A stretch of DNA of 64,000 nt from Schistosoma haematobium (taxonomy: Eukaryota; Platyhelminthes; Trematoda; Strigeidida; Schistosomatidae), in NCBI RefSeq assembly GCF_000699445.3, contig NC_067196.1:77738364-77802363 (forward strand). The letters are read 5' to 3'. The stretch's first letter is position 1. Each line of letters starts with the position of its first letter. This document shows, piece by piece, positions 20,271-31,353 of this stretch. The notes beneath the pieces were generated by a model, which did no database searches, was not told where the DNA came from, and saw nothing but the letters and a program-made list of their open reading frames with translations. Position numbers and translations under genes: made by a program.

Positions 20271-21585
20271 AAAGATATTCGTATTTCGAACATCGCATTT
20301 AAGTATACTATGTTTGCTGACTGAGGCATCAGATTACATCTTTTCTCATTTTCATTTACTATGATCGAGTAAAATATCAGTTTAGATTAGTACTCTTCAT
20401 TAATAGCAACCTACGTACAGTCTAAACTGGACATTATTGTAAGATACCAACACTGATTGTCTGAAATAATGACTCTTAATCAGTTGAACCTTGTAGCCGG
20501 ATTCAAATGTGCTACTAATAAACTATGCCAATTATAACAATACTGTATGCGTTTTTTCTCTGGATAATTTTCAGTAATTATTAAACTATATATCTGAACT
20601 AATTACTACTGTGAGAACAGCCTAGATGGGTGTTTTACTGTGTAAATAAACAATGTGAGTGCAACTTGATAAGTCTTGCTAACTGAACTCTATGTTCGGT
20701 TCCTAAGCTATTCTCGTAACCCTCAAGCTAGAACTATACAGCGACCTGAACACGAGAGAAAAGGCGCAAAACATGCGAGAAGCGCTTTACTCCAAAGGTT
20801 CGTTTTCGTACAAAAAATATAGGGTTTTTATAATATTTTAGATGTTCTTGGGTTTCCCGAAAATTCTGGGATGCTACTAAACAAAGTGGCAGTATAGTAA
20901 TCAGCCAATCAGAAACTCTACATGTGACTTTTCACTTGATGCTTCTTGATGTTCCTGGGTAAACTTCTGATGGACGCTGATAGGATAAAATGCTTCTTAG
21001 TATTTCCTGAGCCTTTCTTATCTTTTGCGAGAAGTTTTCTGGATCACCCCAACACAACTCCACCGTATTAGGATACTGGAAAATGTAAAACAGAGTATGA
21101 TTGCTAAATTATACAAATTTTAATCTCAAACATTTTTATAAGCTATCCAACCAACTTTTAGAATTAAAGGATTACATACTTGTGAGGAATAAGGGTTACA
21201 TGACTGTTCACTATGACTGTCTATTCTTCTGAATCCTTTTAAAAGTTACATAGATTTCTAATTAATCCATATTATTGATTGACTTAAAAACAATCATATT
21301 TCTGATTAGTAAAGATTAACATTTCAATATTAGTGAAGAAAAGATATATGATCACCATAGAGAATGGAGTTTTTTTTAATCAATACACTACTAATCTAAC
21401 AAGTTACATGCTACAGTTTTATGTGTGCTTTCATTAAAAAAACGGTTATTATTAGCAAACACAAATTTTAATAACAATAATTACTTTATTTAGTGTTACA
21501 TTTTGTTGCAGTAAGAAATTCTCAACATCACTGATTCAAGGTTACAATAAATTTTTTTTTCAGTGTATATTTAAACGGCAAATAG
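20271..21585. other. Intergenic, nothing recognised
   Basis: AT-rich sequence without coding signal or repeat that I recognise. Confidence 0.5.
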
Positions 21586-21589
21586 TCGA

Positions 21590-23060
21590 ATCGAGGACAG
21601 TTGACAGTCGCATTCCAAGTGAGGACCAGAGTCAGAAAAGGCTGTTACTATCACCCTTTCTCTTTATTCTGGTGGTCAGCTGAGTGTTGAAGACCTCGAC
21701 GTTTGAGGAGAAAAGTGGAATACAATGGATAGCTCGGAATCAACTGGACAATTTAGACTTCGCAGATGACCTGGCTCTTCTGTTCCATACACACCAACAA
21801 ATGCAGATGAAGACAACTAGTGTAGCAGAAGCCTCTGCATCACTAGGCCACGACATACACAAGGAAAGAGCGAGATCTTCAAATACAACACAGAGAACAT
21901 TAACCCAGTCACATTTGATGGAAAAACTCTGGAACAGGCGAGAACTTCCACATACCTGGTCAGTATCATCAATGAACAAGAAGGATCTGATGCGAATGTA
22001 ATGGTATTGATTGATAAAGTGAGGGTAATATTCATACAGTTGAAGAACATATGGAACTCAAAACAACCGTTTTGTAGGCCAACATCAAAGTCACAATCTT
22101 CAATACGAACGTCAAGATAATTATACTTTTCGCGACTGAAACTTGTACAACTACTACAAACATCATCAAAAATGTACAAGTATTTATAAACAATTGTCTA
22201 CGTAAGATGTTAGTTAATTGGATACCATGAGTAACAGCCTATTGTGGGATAGGACAAACCAGCTTCCAGCTTGAGAGGAAATTAGGAAAAGACATTGCAA
22301 GTTGATAGGACGTGCACTACGGAAATCAAACTACATCACAAAGTGTTAGGTCCCGATAAGTATAATGAATGGCAACGTTTGGGATCCATTATGAACAAAT
22401 ACTATGCGTATATTTTTATCGTATAATTGTTATGTGACTAAACCATTCATACCCGTGTCCCACTTATTATGAGCTTTTTTTGACCTATGAACTATTACTA
22501 TACGATTTGCCATTCTTGAATTATGTCCTGTCTATTAATTACTACCTCCCTCATCCACAGCCACATTCGGCTAATTCTTGTACAAATGTTATTTTTTTGT
22601 TTTATGGCACGATGTGGTCTGTCTGGTTGGTATATAAATCCAGTATACTTGAAATAAATGATTCATGTTGCAGGGCCTGAGATTGGTGTTCTGGGCTTGA
22701 ATAGCTGGGCTAGGCGGAAAGCAGAAACAATAAGGACTCTAGACTGCTCGTATGGGTTTTATGCGTCACTGGTAAGATAGATAATTCACTGCTCCTTAAT
22801 TGGCGGTATCGTTACGTTATCCATCAAAAGGGCACACAGGCCACAAGTTATAACACAAAGAAAGCGTCAACTTGGAATCTTGAGGGTAATGGAAAAGAGG
22901 AAGACCAAAGAGCACACTGAGTCGAGAATCAGAAGCACAGATATCAAAAAGATGAATAGCAACTGGAAAGAACTCTAAAAGATTGCTCAGGGTAGAGTTG
23001 GATGGAGAATGCTGGTGGGCTGTCTACGTTCCTTCTTGAGGGGTAACAGGCGTAAGAAAG
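21590..23060 (+). pseudogene. RTE-clade RT 3' fragment, second RTE family, split by an LTR
   Basis: Shifting frames read SPFLFILVVS (about 21652), then GIQWIARNQLDNLDFADDLALLFHTHQQMQ with FADD as catalytic motif (21711 onward), then frameshifted connection sequence. After the LTR at 22344-22855 come STWNLEG, an EEDQRAH-like frame and RVGWRMLVGCLRSFLRG near 22990-23045. It matches the minus-strand copies at 62485-64000 and 47560-48125. Truncated at the 5' side and dead. Confidence 0.75.
22344..22855 (+). mobile_element. Solo LTR (512 bp) inside the RTE fragment
   Basis: Begins TGTTAGGTCC and ends GTTATAACA, giving a TGTTA/TAACA terminal repeat. It is flanked by an exact 5-bp duplication CAAAG (22339-22343 and 22856-22860). 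Inside, a TATA-like TATATAAA at about 22631 and AATAAA at about 22656 suit a plus-oriented LTR. No internal region remains, so it is a solo LTR formed by recombination. Superfamily not determined. Confidence 0.8.
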
Positions 23061-25638
23061 CAAATTGTCGAATTATATCTTAAAATATCTTTTTGAACAA
23101 ATTATGTCTCACTTATCTTTAGTCACAAATTTATCATACCAACTCAACTAGTACAACTATTTTTCATTAATTATATATATGATCCAAGAATTCAGATGTA
23201 GTTGTCACTCCCATGGATAAAAATGGAAGGGAATATGCCGACAACTAGTGTTTTGTTAGGGTTTTCCTGTATTTAAAGTCGTAAGAAGTTAATAACATCC
23301 AATGAAAGCTGGTGAGTAAACACGGTTGAAATACTTGATTATTCAATTAAAATTAGTTCAGAACAAAATGATTTATTGAAATACCTGGACAGTTAAAAGA
23401 TACACAAAACAAAGATTTCGCTAGGATACTGAAGCTACGTTTAGTAGAATTTCATTAAAGTGAAGTTATGACCATGGTATCATTGGCATTTTTCAGTTGC
23501 ATGAGTAGAAGTTGAAGTTCGTGATCTTTAGTCTACTGGTTGGAATCCTATTCCAACCCAGGTTTTCTTTCAACTTCCTTTGTGTTATATGACGTTAATA
23601 ATAACTAAAAAATTTTCTTTATGCATGTTGCCATGATTTTGACACAATAATAATAAGACATTTTGCTTGAAAGTGTACTTTACTTTACAACTTCCGGTCC
23701 CATTTTTATTGCTTCGAAGATACGAATCATCCTCAATAGGCATTTACAGTAATGTTCATCCTTTCTTTTCATCCCATAACAATAAACCATAGCGCAAACT
23801 TCAGAACTGACAGATACTTTTCGGACACCCCAGGTTTTCATTTTATTTTGGCTATTCATACCATAATACGTTGTTTGATAACAAAATTATTGAATGACAC
23901 TGTACAGTTCTTACTGCATTCAAAGTTGATTTTAGATGTTAAATCTTCATAAATGATGGAAAACGGTCAATATTTTCCGTATATTTCCCCATTTAGTACA
24001 GTTGTTACATGGCAAGGATAAACAGAGGGGACTTGGTTGATTTATAATATGTTAAGCTTTTGTTTTATCTGACTGTTCAGAGAGCATCAAGAACTAGATA
24101 CAATTAATGTTTTAAAGTAAATAGTCTACATTAAACTGGAGGTTCAAGTTCAAAACGCATTCTCTTGTTGATTACGTTTCACCTGAAAATTAATCTTAGC
24201 ATGTTACGCTGTCCCTTTTCATAATCACTAATCCTTAACTTGTTTCCATGGCATTCTTGAATAATTACGATTATTAACTATAATTTCGTATTAATCACCC
24301 TCACTTTCCTTATAATTACTTAAGGTAGATAAAAACAGTAAATGTTTGAGTTATCTCTTTATTGATTATCTGGATTGAATTTAGGTTAATCTGAAATCAG
24401 TAGCTCAGTGGATGATGTGTTGGTCGTTTGAAGTGAAAGGTACTTAGTTCGATTCTTGATGTGAACGTAAAACCTGGAAATCAAGTATATTTAGCTGATA
24501 AGTCTTAAACAAGACGGAACAAGCGTTGCGGATTCTACTACTGGCCAAAATTTTTTTTTAAATGAACAGTAAATATTCTTTTCTATTTCCTCGATTATTT
24601 ATGTAGAATTGCATGGAATACCAGAATTCATTACACTTCATAGTCTTTCAAGATAAACACTCAATTCAAAAGCTGATTAAATGTACTGAAAATGCAACGA
24701 CGCTTGTTTTTATTATCACTTTTGTATTTTTGATATTTTATTATTATTTTTAGTTTCCTCTTCAGACTTATTATTTTATATTCAGCAGTTATTAATGTTG
24801 TATAGTTGTTAGTGTTTATTGAATCCCACCCGTCAACTATACAATAAGGTTTACTAATCTCAGTTAGATAGTTAAAAGAACAACATTTCACTATAAATGT
24901 TGTTAACTGATGCACTGAATAGCTTTGGTTCGAATCCCTTGGAGAATTTTACTTCCCGAGGTGTATAGGAGAGGAGAGTGAAGTAGCGTCTTACTGATTA
25001 ATCTCAAAAAGCTAACACAATGCTCAAATAGATAAATAAATTCCTAACCATTTCCTGCCACTACAAAAGACTATGTCACATAGTTATATTGTAATGCACG
25101 TTGATTTTATAAATAATACACTTCTATTTCAGAGTGAAGTTAAAAGTTAACATAGAATAAAAGTAGCATAGAAGTAGTTTAATCAAAATTTAGAATAAAT
25201 TATGCTTACTCCTAATAATGAATTCAATTTTTTCAATGTCTATCCAAAAGTGACTAAGACTGAAGTAGAAACATATCACTAATTTGTTCATTCATACTGG
25301 CATATATATGTACATATATGCATTAGTTCAAGTCTATTTACTAATATCGTTTGTAAACAAATACAAAACAATATAACTAGTTGACCCTTTCAAAAGTTAT
25401 AATGTTAGCCAACTGGATAAACTGGTTTATTGTTTTCAATGAATTACTCTCATCAAAATTAAATTAACGGACTCAAGTAATTAAATGAGGATAACGAGTA
25501 CATATGGTTGGTAGAGACAAGCTAATGATCAATTAACAATCACACAAAAAAACATCATTAAAATATATTAGCAAACAAATTTCATATAAATATTCAAATA
25601 CGCAGTGTTGATGAACAATTTTCTAAGAAAAAAACATT
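23061..25638. other. Intergenic upstream of the first Ly6-like gene
   Basis: AT-rich; contains the decayed Smα copy at 24395-24545 and a lone B-box-like GGTTCGAATCCC near 24929. Nothing else recognised; the promoter of the Ly6-like gene must lie here but shows no clear TATA. Confidence 0.45.
24395..24545 (+). repeat. Decayed Smα hammerhead SINE (plus)
   Basis: A-box-like TAGCTCAGTGG (24401-24411), B-box-like AGTTCGATTCTT (about 24446), then at 24492 CTGATAA, stem II GTCTT/AAGAC, GGAACAAGCG and TTCTACTACTGG, aligned with the Smα order. Core bases G8 and GAAA are lost, so an inactive relic. Confidence 0.6.
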
Positions 25639-25699
25639 ATGAAGTTCTTAACATGCATCGTAATGACAATCCTTTTATTTATGGTGAGAATTGATGACT
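25639..25699 (+). CDS. Ly6-like gene 1, exon 1 (signal peptide)
   Basis: ATG at 25639 with A-rich context (AAAAACATTATG). It encodes the 20-residue leader and one base of a split Ser codon before donor GTAAGT at 25700. The same phase-1 leader-exon design occurs at 37067, 40564 and 43093. Confidence 0.8.
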
Positions 25700-28600
25700 G
25701 TAAGTAATGAAATAAGACTTTTTTTCGGATAAATTTATGATTACTATGTTCGAATGAACTGTTATAAATGACTTAAGACGATGGATTATATAAGCTATTT
25801 CTTTCTTTTAGTTATTTATCAAAGTAAAATTAGGTTATTTGATTAAGTGATACATGTCACGTCCCGTAGTCTTGAATAAACTCATGATGGAACAAATAAA
25901 CTGTTCACTGCTTCCTTGTTTATGGTGTTTGTTTAGTTAAATTTACCTCATCAAACAAATTACAAATTAAGCAATCTTCACAAATATTGAAATATCTAGC
26001 CAATTCCGGCAACTCCACTCCACCAGAAACCTTCAAAATTATACATAGGTTCAGAAGTGTTAACTCAATTGGAATACAAATAGAAAACTTATGTAAAGTA
26101 GATGTTACTGTTATCCACCAGTTTAAGCCTAATCTTTGCGTATAAAAATAATATGTTCAGTCTCTCATTCTTCTATGATCTTAACTTCGCTTTTTTATCT
26201 CTCATAATCTATTGTTTTTATTTCTGTTTTATTATTTCTACTCCTTTCTAATTATTTTCACAACTAGTAATTAGCAACTATTACAACTTATAATTATTCA
26301 GTTCTTAATATCTGCTATCAAGTGGACAAATAGTTTCTTCTTACCACTTTTTCACTAGCTGAATATTACACAACTTCCTGTCAATATTCGATTTTCAATT
26401 TGTGAAATATATTAAATGTATTTCCTTTTTTTAATGTTGTTTCAAGTTTGCATCTTAATATCATTTCGAGAGAATCATTTAAGTCATAAGCGTCATTAGA
26501 TTATATGATGTTACTTTGACATTTAGAGTTAAGAAGAAACAATCAAATATAAAATTTTTACGTGGTAGGTGAGAACATTTTACCAAAACTGATATGATAC
26601 TGTCTCACTGTCAAACCATAGGTACAATTCATTTAAAAATACTCATATTAATTGTGAATGTATTGTGGAACAAAAATTGAATTTATGAATACTAACATTC
26701 ACTAAAATTTAACTTTATCTGAAGAATCACTGAAAATTAGAAAGCACTAAACAACCGTTTTGCAAAAGTTCAAGACTCATCAACGATCTTTACCAATGAT
26801 CAAACTTGATATTAAGCTAGACTTTAGTATACTGTATTTCTCAAATTTAAGCATTTTATAACATTTCACTATGCACATTTAAGGATATTTTTAAGTTATT
26901 GTCTTACACTTTAATTTCACAAGTTATCATAAATCCTTAGAAAACCATCTAAAAGAATAGAATTTATTGAAACAACAACCTAAAAAACTAATGATATCAA
27001 GGTTTATTCACCCTTTAATAGTGATCTTTAGTAAGGAAGTATTGTTCAACAAGTATTTCTTAATGAAGTATTGTAATGATCTAGAGTAATAACTCAAAGT
27101 ATTTATGATTTTTCTATTTAGTTTGATCATTTCAGAAAATGAGAATTAAAACTTTTGAAAAAAATAAACTGTATGATGTATCATTGATAACCTTTACTTA
27201 CTCATTCATTTACTTACGCCTGTTACTCCTCGTGGAAGAGCATAAGACGCCCGCCAACCAACACTCTCCATCCAACCCTGTCCTGGACAATCCTTTCCAG
27301 TTCTTTCCAGTTGTTATTCATCCTTTTCATATCTCCTTCTATTTCCCGACGTAATGTGTTCTTTGGTTCTCCTCTTTTCTGCATCCCTTCAGGATTCCAA
27401 GTTAGAGTTTGTTTGGTGATGCAGTTTGGTGATTTTCGTAATGTTTGTCCTATTCATTTCCAATGTCTTTTCCTAATTTTCTATAATTTTTGCTTTTTAA
27501 TACTGATTCTAATCAAAATTTTACCCTGATGTAATATCAAAAACATTGAAGATACTTGTCTATATAGTGATATGTATCTTATTTTTATAATTTACTTCAT
27601 GAGAATTTTTAATATTTTGAAAATCATTAGTTCCATGGAAAATGATTTCTCCTGACTGATTTCTTATTCATACGCAGTAAGTTTTGTTTAAATATCATAC
27701 TGAAAATATGTAGCTGCTTTTGTTTTTTACCGACTTAATGTGTTTTTAAACAGTAGTTAGTTACCGAGAAAAAGAGTACAGTTAAGTTTAATTGATTATG
27801 ATGTAGAAAACAATATTTTTCTTTTACAAGTCATAATCATCACCATAATTAATCTCCCTTCATCATTACAGCATTGTCAGCTAGCTGTTTCACATGTAAT
27901 CCATGTCCTACACCATTTAATCCCGGATCCAATTTAATTAGAAATAAAACAGGCTGTAGATGGTGTGCTGTAAGTTTCGTTTGCTTTGAATCTAACTTAA
28001 AATATCAGTAGTTTTATTTGCTTGTTTATTTAACAATATAAATTGTTTATTAAGGAATATATTGCAATTTTTTACTGTATAATTCATTGAATAAGTAATG
28101 GAAATAAGCAGAACATTTAAATATTTTATTGATTTTACTGAGGTCGTTTCTTGAAAACTGATGTTTAATTTGAGAGTAATTTCCACCATGAACTAAGGTT
28201 TTTCATGTAAACGTTTTTGGTAGTGACAGATTTTGTATGAGCACAATTATCATCATCATTGAAGTTGGTGTTGATACTAAAGATTATTAATTCATTAAAC
28301 CCTGTCCCATAAATAATACTGACTTATAGACAAGTCAATCTAAGTTTCTACATCCATGGCTTATTATATTTACAGCAATTAATAAAATAGTCAATAAATC
28401 ATAAATCAAGTATTTCTATTTGACCCCCCCTTCAGATCCTTAACATTAATATTGAATGTTATAAATACCATTGAGGAGTTATAAGGGAATACATTAAACT
28501 GAATAATTGGTTTATGTTCACTATGCATGGATTTAACTTCTTTCTCATGAACTGAAACAATGAAAAACAAAGTCTCTTATCTGATGGAGACACAAATGAA

Positions 28601-29145
28601 ATACACATACACATACATTTTCTGGAGTACTTGATATTTACTTTAGAATCTTATAACAATAAAGTTAACCATAAGAATAAAATTATCTTTAAGGATAACT
28701 ATACTACTGGTTCAAATTTCAAAATTTCTCCTGAAGATTTTCAAAGTCAAAACCTCAATGTCTAAAACAATGATTAGATTGAATTGTTTAAAGTATCCAA
28801 CTGCCCTTCAATAATCATTCTTTGTAAAAGATAGTAAATTTCATATTATCTATGAAGTTAATTTACTAAAACTTCTATAAAATTATTTTTACTTAAAAAA
28901 ATAATTTTCTCTTTTTATTCACCGAACAGAAAATTGAACCTAACGGTTATCCATATACTGTTAGAGATTGTGTTGATGTATGTGAAGCAAATTCTTGGTT
29001 CTATATGTTCAGTAAATATTCATATCAATGCTGTACAAGAGATTACTGTAATAAGAGTCATACAAATTATCCACCTCTACAAATGATAACAATAATAATA
29101 TTTGCTATTTGTTTCTATATCAATAAAATGAATTCAAAAATGTAA
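25639..29145 (+). CDS. Ly6/CD59-like GPI-anchored protein, gene 1
   Basis: Three exons, 25639-25699, 27872-27969 and 28930-29145, join to 124 codons. Residues 1-20 are a signal peptide ([20 protein letters not shown]). The mature part has ten cysteines in the three-finger/Ly6 order: [19 protein letters not shown] and the closing CC-x4-C-N (QCCTRDYCN). The last 20 residues are hydrophobic ([13 protein letters not shown]), fitting GPI attachment after removal. Intron phases are 1 and 0, with GTAAGT donors. Schistosomes have an expanded family of such tegument-surface proteins, some studied as CD59-like candidates. Complement control is not shown by sequence and not assumed. Paralogue at 43027-47149. 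Intron 1 contains an RTE fragment at 27190-27500. Confidence 0.85.
27190..27503 (-). mobile_element. RTE 3' fragment (second RTE family) in intron 1
   Basis: Minus strand encodes the family's C-terminal tail with frame breaks ([26 protein letters not shown], ending near the CTCTTCC ACGAGGAG stretch) and ends in a TAAG-type repeat tail (ATTTACTTACGCC on the plus strand). About 300 bp, strongly 5'-truncated. Same family as 47560-48125 and 62485-64000. Confidence 0.7.
27872..27969 (+). CDS. Ly6-like gene 1, exon 2
   Basis: 98 nt, acceptor ATTACAG, donor GTAAGT. It encodes [19 protein letters not shown] through GCRWCA, i.e. the first five cysteines. Same length and Cys spacing as 46214-46311. 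Confidence 0.85.
28930..29145 (+). CDS. Ly6-like gene 1, exon 3
   Basis: 216 nt, acceptor CCGAACAG, stop TAA at 29143-29145. [18 protein letters not shown], then [11 protein letters not shown] and the hydrophobic GPI-signal tail. AATAAA occurs inside the last codons (about 29121); no clear later polyadenylation signal. Confidence 0.85.
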   Translation, partial: KIEPNGYPYTVRDCVDVCEANSWFYMFSKYSYQCCTRDYCNKSHTNYPPLQMITIIIFAICFYINKMNSKM

Positions 29146-29277
29146 AAAAAAAGATTAATTAATTTGCACTTGAATTCTTTTTATTTTCAGAGAAAACAAC
29201 ACATTTATTAAATAATGATTTGATTGTTGGAATGATTAAAAGTACTTGTCGTTCAGGATGACGATTTTCAAAGTTTT

Positions 29278-29669
29278 TAATTGAGACCATTAATTGATCG
29301 ATGTTAGACTACCATGGTACTGATTAGTGATAGTTGCCATGTGCCCACTAGTGACTAGCTTCGTTAGAGAATTCTCAAAGTTCTAGTGAGAAGCCGTGAC
29401 CAATGGAGTTTAATCCATCTTGGGTAGAGATGGATATCTACACCAGACAATGGAAGATGGTCGCGACATTAACACCGTCGGATGCCAGATCAGGGGTCAA
29501 GTGGTTAAGCGTTCGCGCGCGAGACAGAAGGTCCCGAGTTCAGACCCCACCTGTGAAATCGTGAGTGCGCACCACTGAGGAGTTCCATACTAGGGCGAGA
29601 CGGCTATCCAGTACTCCCAGGTTTTCAGTGGTGGTATAACATAGATCGATTCATTATCTCAATCAAAGA
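29278..29669 (+). repeat. Family B hammerhead SINE, near-complete single unit (B3)
   Basis: A short minus-oriented stub (29278-29315: TTGAGACC, GATGTTAGACTACCA) is followed by a full plus unit. The unit has a 5' part with CTAGTGAGAAGCCGTGACCA, a tRNA-like region GGATGCCAGATCAGGGGTC to GAGTTCAGACCCC, the hammerhead-like stretch at 29568-29617 and the tail TTTTCAGTGGTGGTATAACAT. It shows what one family B unit looks like: about 330 bp. Confidence 0.7.
29568..29617 (+). ncRNA. Hammerhead-like remnant, family B (B3)
   Basis: CTGAGGA at 29575-29581, stem II GTTCC/AGGGC, GAGA in place of GAAA, and ATC where GTC is expected. Two core or site changes make it probably inactive. Confidence 0.45.
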
Positions 29670-30270
29670 GGTAACAATCACCACAACCCCATACTGATGG
29701 TTTCCAAAGTACTTTATCTTCTGATTTGAATGTTTTGATGTCTTGTCTTTTTTAGACAACCTCATAAGCACACATTTCTAAAAACTGTCAGTTAATAGAA
29801 CTTATTTTTTTACAAAATAATTATAACTTGCCAAAACAAAATTCTAAAGCCTAACTTCTTTTCGAAGTTTATGCTAATGATATTATTTAAGAAATCAATG
29901 AATAAACTGTTCAAATTATAGAACGTTGCAACATTAAAAATATTTTGTGATTACTTAAAACTATATTTCTTAGTAGTATTTGTCTATTTGATTCATCATG
30001 TGTGTACTAGTGAGTGAAATTTGTTTTTCTAAATATATTTGTAGAATTAATGAGAGATCATTTCATTAAGACTAAGTAATTCTATCCTTCGTAGGTTTCT
30101 CTGCAGCTTATGACGTCAAGTACATGAACCTAATTGTAAAATTGATCATTCTGTTTGAGTATCCTTTGTTTCAACAATATTTATAAGTTTGCAACAAAAG
30201 TAAATAGATTTAATTTTTAGAACACTGAATTTCGCTGTGTTAGTATTACTCAAATGAAACAAGATTGTAT

Positions 30271-30546
30271 TGTAGTGAACAAGAACATAAGTAGGGACAA
30301 TCGAATGTATTCGAATATAGAATTACAGGACGTTTTAGTAAAATCTGAGATTCATACAGTAAATACTTCATTTGCAAAATGTCAATCAATCGTCTCAGAA
30401 ATCATTGATCTTTCGTTTCCACACCAATCACTTTCCGTTCTCGTTCTCTTTCCTTCAATCTTCTTAACCTTCCACCACCAGGTATTTCACTTTCGATTGA
30501 TGATACATACTACTTATATCTATTGACATCAGCACTACACACCACA
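30271..30546. mobile_element. Solo LTR, TGTRGTG family (copy 2)
   Basis: 276 bp from TGTAGTGAAC to CACACCACA. Flanks GTAT / ATAT are a weak 4-bp duplication. It shares GGGACAATCGAATGTATT and TTTGCAAAATGTCAATCAAT with the other copies. A 90-codon ORF here is a shadow. Confidence 0.65.
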
Positions 30547-31211
30547 ATATCTGATGGTAGAAGTCAGTTAAATGTTCAATATTCATTTTGGTTTTGAATT
30601 TATTCTTGACAATTTCAGTACTGTTTTGTTTTTATTGCATATTTTGTAAGTTTTACTGATTTTTACCAAATTAATAATTCAGTAGAAGTCAATTTAAAAA
30701 GTAAACTTATAATATATTGACCAAATTCATCACGGGTTATTGACTGTTCAGAGAAAAAAAGGTAATAAGTGGGAGAAAAACAATATGTTTTAGAAAGCAT
30801 GCAATATATAATTTGCAAAAGTAGCAAAAATAGTATGTTTAGATGATTAAATAACAAATAAGTTTATTAATAGAAGTAAATATGAACAATAAACTCTTCA
30901 GAGTCATCACTAGGAATTGAAAGTTAGTTCATGTAAAGTACTTAACCAATTTCACAATTGACTGATCACTGACTGGCGATCAATGTCATGCGTGTCAAGT
31001 CCTTATTAGTGCAGATCAAATGCTATCGATCATGTTGTAATGTGGCCACCAGTCTAGGTGACTCGACACTGCGGGCACTATATATTGAGATTAGATGGTG
31101 ATCGATAGCATTCGATCTGCACTAATAAGGACTAGACAAGCATGACATTGATCACCACCCAGTGACCAATCAATTGTGATTACATCTCAGTCCTACAGGA
31201 GGTCGGTCGCG

Positions 31212-31287
31212 GCTCGGATAGCTCAGTGGTAACGTCTCTGACTGTGAAGCTGAGTGACACGAGGTCGAACCCGCCAGGGAGCACCAG
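31212..31287 (+). repeat. tRNA-like promoter module of the family C SINE
   Basis: A box TAGCTCAGTGG (31219-31229) and B box GGTCGAACCC (31263-31272), 34 bp apart as in pol III type 2 promoters. The ends GCTC and GAGC pair as a short acceptor stem and are followed by ACCA, resembling a discriminator base plus templated CCA. The anticodon and D/T arms do not fold cleanly, so I read it as a SINE head, not a functional tRNA gene. Confidence 0.65.
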
Positions 31288-31308
31288 TTCCCTCAAGATC
31301 ATAGGTAC

Positions 31309-31353
31309 ACCTTGCTGACGAGTGTCAAGTAGCACGAAACCCGGGTCCAGGGT
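31309..31353 (+). ncRNA. Hammerhead ribozyme motif, family C, core intact
   Basis: Stem I ACCTTG (31309-31314) pairs with CAGGGT (31348-31353) over six pairs, one a U-G wobble. Core CTGACGA 31315-31321 (position 7 is free in the consensus CUGANGA). Stem II GTGT/GCAC with a six-base loop. GAAA 31336-31339. Stem III is the palindrome ACCCGGGT. Cleavage triplet GTC ends at 31347. GGTA at 31304 and TACC at 31365 could extend stem I. All conserved core bases I know of are present. The very short stem III matches known Smα-type hammerheads, which work best as dimers or with tertiary contacts. Confidence 0.75.

Noticed and set aside
31212..31287. Functional tRNA gene
   Set aside because: A and B boxes are good but the D and anticodon arms do not fold cleanly, and the module is fused to a repeat with a hammerhead.
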